A DNA stretch of 64,000 nucleotides, taken from assembly GCA_002331335.1 (NCBI GenBank), contig DCZO01000016.1, positions 6,664 to 70,663 on the forward strand, written 5' to 3'. The DNA is from Nitrospira sp. UBA2082 (GTDB taxonomy: Bacteria; Nitrospirota; Nitrospiria; Nitrospirales; Nitrospiraceae). Below the pieces are notes generated by a model. The model saw only the letters and a list, made by a program, of their open reading frames with translations, was not told where the DNA came from and searched no databases. The translations under genes and the position numbers were made by a program. Numbering within the stretch: the first letter of the stretch is position 1; every line of letters starts with the position of its first letter. This document shows, piece after piece, positions 62,463-64,000 of the stretch.

Positions 62463-64000
62463 GGTTGTGCTCCTGCCGTGGAACCGCAATGCTGTTCGCC
62501 GAGTTTCAGGATCGGGTCCGGCGAGTCCGGAATCGCAAGGGAGAATCGGCAGACCTGCCCCTCATGGGTGATCACTGCGTCATGCTCGCCGGGTGGAATA
62601 TTTTCCAAATAGAACTCCCCGTGTTTGCCGATCGGCGATTCGTGCGTGGTCCCTTTCGCCGTGATCGCCAGTTGTCCGTACGCGGGGATCTGTGTCCGCC
62701 TTTCCGACTCGACCACCAGGGTTCCGGTAAGGATCTGCACGCGCAGGATCGGGAACTCCACAAGGGCGCCGCCCCTGAACGGCGGTGCCACGGTTTTTTC
62801 AGTCGCATCGACGCGATAGTTGAGCGGGACGTCCTGATCGTTGATGCCGACGCGGTTGCCATAATAGGAGAGCAGGTGGCTGGGGACGACCAGTTCGCCT
62901 CGGCGATCGGTTGTGCCGACTTCTTGGTTGTTGATATATCCGCGCATGCCGCTCACGCCCGGGGTTCTGATTACGGCAAAGCTGTCCTGGATCGCGCGCG
63001 TGGCGTGCACCGAACCGCCGACGGTCACGATACCTCCGCTCACTGTGAAGACTGGACGTTTCACCGCCGAATCGTACAACGCCTCGTAGCGCCCGTACTG
63101 CCCCTGATATTGGAATTGGCCGAGACCGTGGGCGTCGGTTCCACCCGTGCCCTCGACCTGATAGCCATATCCCGGTCCGACCGGAAGCGATTTCTGTACG
63201 CGGATGCCTCCAAAGTCCCGTTCGAACGTCCGGCCCTGCTGGTGCTGGGCGAACATGTAGCCGGTCGTGTTGCCGCCGAAATAGTAGCTGAGTCCGATGA
63301 ACCCATCGTAGGTTGTGCGCGAGTCGGAGCGCTCCATCCCGCTTCCTGAGAAGAACAAGGTCCAATTGTCGGAGAGTCGGACGTTGCCGGAGGCTCCGAT
63401 GCGCGTGACGACCCCGGCATCCCGAAACTCCGAGTAGGTTCCCTCCACAGTGAGATTGATGCGGTTCCCGATCGGGATGCCGATAAATCCGGTCGATTCG
63501 ATCGTAGGCCGATCGATGGACGAGAACAGACTCACGGTGGCGTACTGGTCGCTCATCGTCCGAAAGCCCGCGCCGATACTGAACCATCGCTGCAGGTAAC
63601 TGTACATCACGGAGGCCGCCGCGCCGGCCGCGCCGCCCTCGCTGCTTCCGGCGGCCAGCAGATCGATTTCTCCCCAGAGGGATTTCGCGGTTAAACGAAG
63701 GCCTCCATTGGCCAGACGGTTGCCGAACTCGACATTGGCCCCCGGTGTGATGGAGTCGGTCACGCCCAGGCGGTAGCGGGCCAGCATCACCGGAGAGTCG
63801 TAATCCCAGCTGGCTGTCGCGACGTTGTCGCGGCGCATCCCGGCGTTGAAACTGTATTCACTCACACCGGAACGGAGGACTCTGGTGGAAAGATAAAACG
63901 GGGACAGAATTTCAGTCTCGCGACCGAAGATATCCCGCATGACAACCCGATTCATCCGGTATCCGTTGGATACTGGGAGATTGTGGAGGTCGAATTGGCC
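62459..64000 (-). CDS. Archaic fimbrial usher (CsuD/FimD-like), partial
   Basis: The visible 513 residues are the C-terminal half of an outer-membrane usher; the 5' end is beyond the window. At the edge the frame reads GQFDLHNLPVSNGYR then VVMRDIFGRE, the conserved FxLxNLPVSNG...VxDxFGRE segment of ushers. Barrel strands (FSIGAGFRTMSDQYATVSLF and WTLFFSGSGMERSDSR) and the C-terminal plate domains (AYGQLAITAKGTTHESPIGKHGEFYLENIPPGEH) follow. It should secrete the SCPU-type subunit encoded next. The frame is open through the edge. Confidence 0.92.
   Translation of the reverse strand, partial: GQFDLHNLPVSNGYRMNRVVMRDIFGRETEILSPFYLSTRVLRSGVSEYSFNAGMRRDNVATASWDYDSPVMLARYRLGVTDSITPGANVEFGNRLANGGLRLTAKSLWGEIDLLAAGSSEGGAAGAAASVMYSYLQRWFSIGAGFRTMSDQYATVSLFSSIDRPTIESTGFIGIPIGNRINLTVEGTYSEFRDAGVVTRIGASGNVRLSDNWTLFFSGSGMERSDSRTTYDGFIGLSYYFGGNTTGYMFAQHQQGRTFERDFGGIRVQKSLPVGPGYGYQVEGTGGTDAHGLGQFQYQGQYGRYEALYDSAVKRPVFTVSGGIVTVGGSVHATRAIQDSFAVIRTPGVSGMRGYINNQEVGTTDRRGELVVPSHLLSYYGNRVGINDQDVPLNYRVDATEKTVAPPFRGGALVEFPILRVQILTGTLVVESERRTQIPAYGQLAITAKGTTHESPIGKHGEFYLENIPPGEHDAVITHEGQVCRFSLAIPDSPDPILKLGEQHCGSTAGAQP

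Overview
The window (about 60% G+C) looks like the chromosome of a Nitrospira-type bacterium (phylum Nitrospirota). This is inferred from gene content: a full nuo operon with fused nuoCD, an SmbP-like metal-binding protein of the kind described in nitrifiers, several VPxPA-CTERM surface proteins, and extensive copper and nickel handling. No rRNA or other phylogenetic marker is present, so the genus is an inference.

Left part (1-20 kb, minus strand): nuoA-B-CD-E-F-G-H-I-J-K-L-M-N (nuoN cut by the window edge) encodes proton-pumping NADH:quinone oxidoreductase. Just upstream and on the same strand lies a MidA/NDUFAF7-type methyltransferase, a likely complex I assembly factor. A single-domain response regulator and secA follow. 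Several nuo spacers hold hairpins whose arms are tandem short words.

Middle part (20-35 kb, plus strand): two related cassettes of small secreted His/Cys proteins, a TlpA-like thioredoxin, paralogous outer-membrane barrels with a CGxVxCFVVxGSQQ N-terminus, an excisionase-type HTH protein and a beta-propeller lipoprotein. A fused MFS/spermidine-synthase-like protein sits on the other strand. Next is a four-gene VPxPA-CTERM operon. Its last gene is the most unusual in the window: a secreted domain, a VPLPA-CTERM membrane anchor, a receiver-like domain and an OmpR-type winged helix in one polypeptide. A third His/Cys protein with its own HTH gene, a hairpin-dense non-coding stretch, an SmbP homologue, a TPR protein and an Slp lipoprotein follow.

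Metal-stress part (35-48 kb): a DsbA-like protein, a CorE-like ECF sigma factor with a Cys-rich tail, a copper P1B ATPase with two YHS and two heavy-metal-binding domains, a His-rich secreted protein, an RND adaptor/pump pair, two secreted proteins of uncertain role and a DegQ-like protease.

Right part (48-64 kb): a minus-strand run (globin lipoprotein, small lipoprotein, DUF4331, TonB, TPR, HupE) diverges from an ECF sigma/ChrR-cupin anti-sigma pair, followed by nikR and a TonB-dependent receptor. Together this suggests nickel uptake plus an envelope-stress module. The end holds a PilZ-like protein, a hendecad-repeat secreted protein, a sodium:solute symporter, a decayed copy of that symporter's 3' end, a secreted Lon-type (S16) domain protein, and the start of an archaic chaperone-usher locus.
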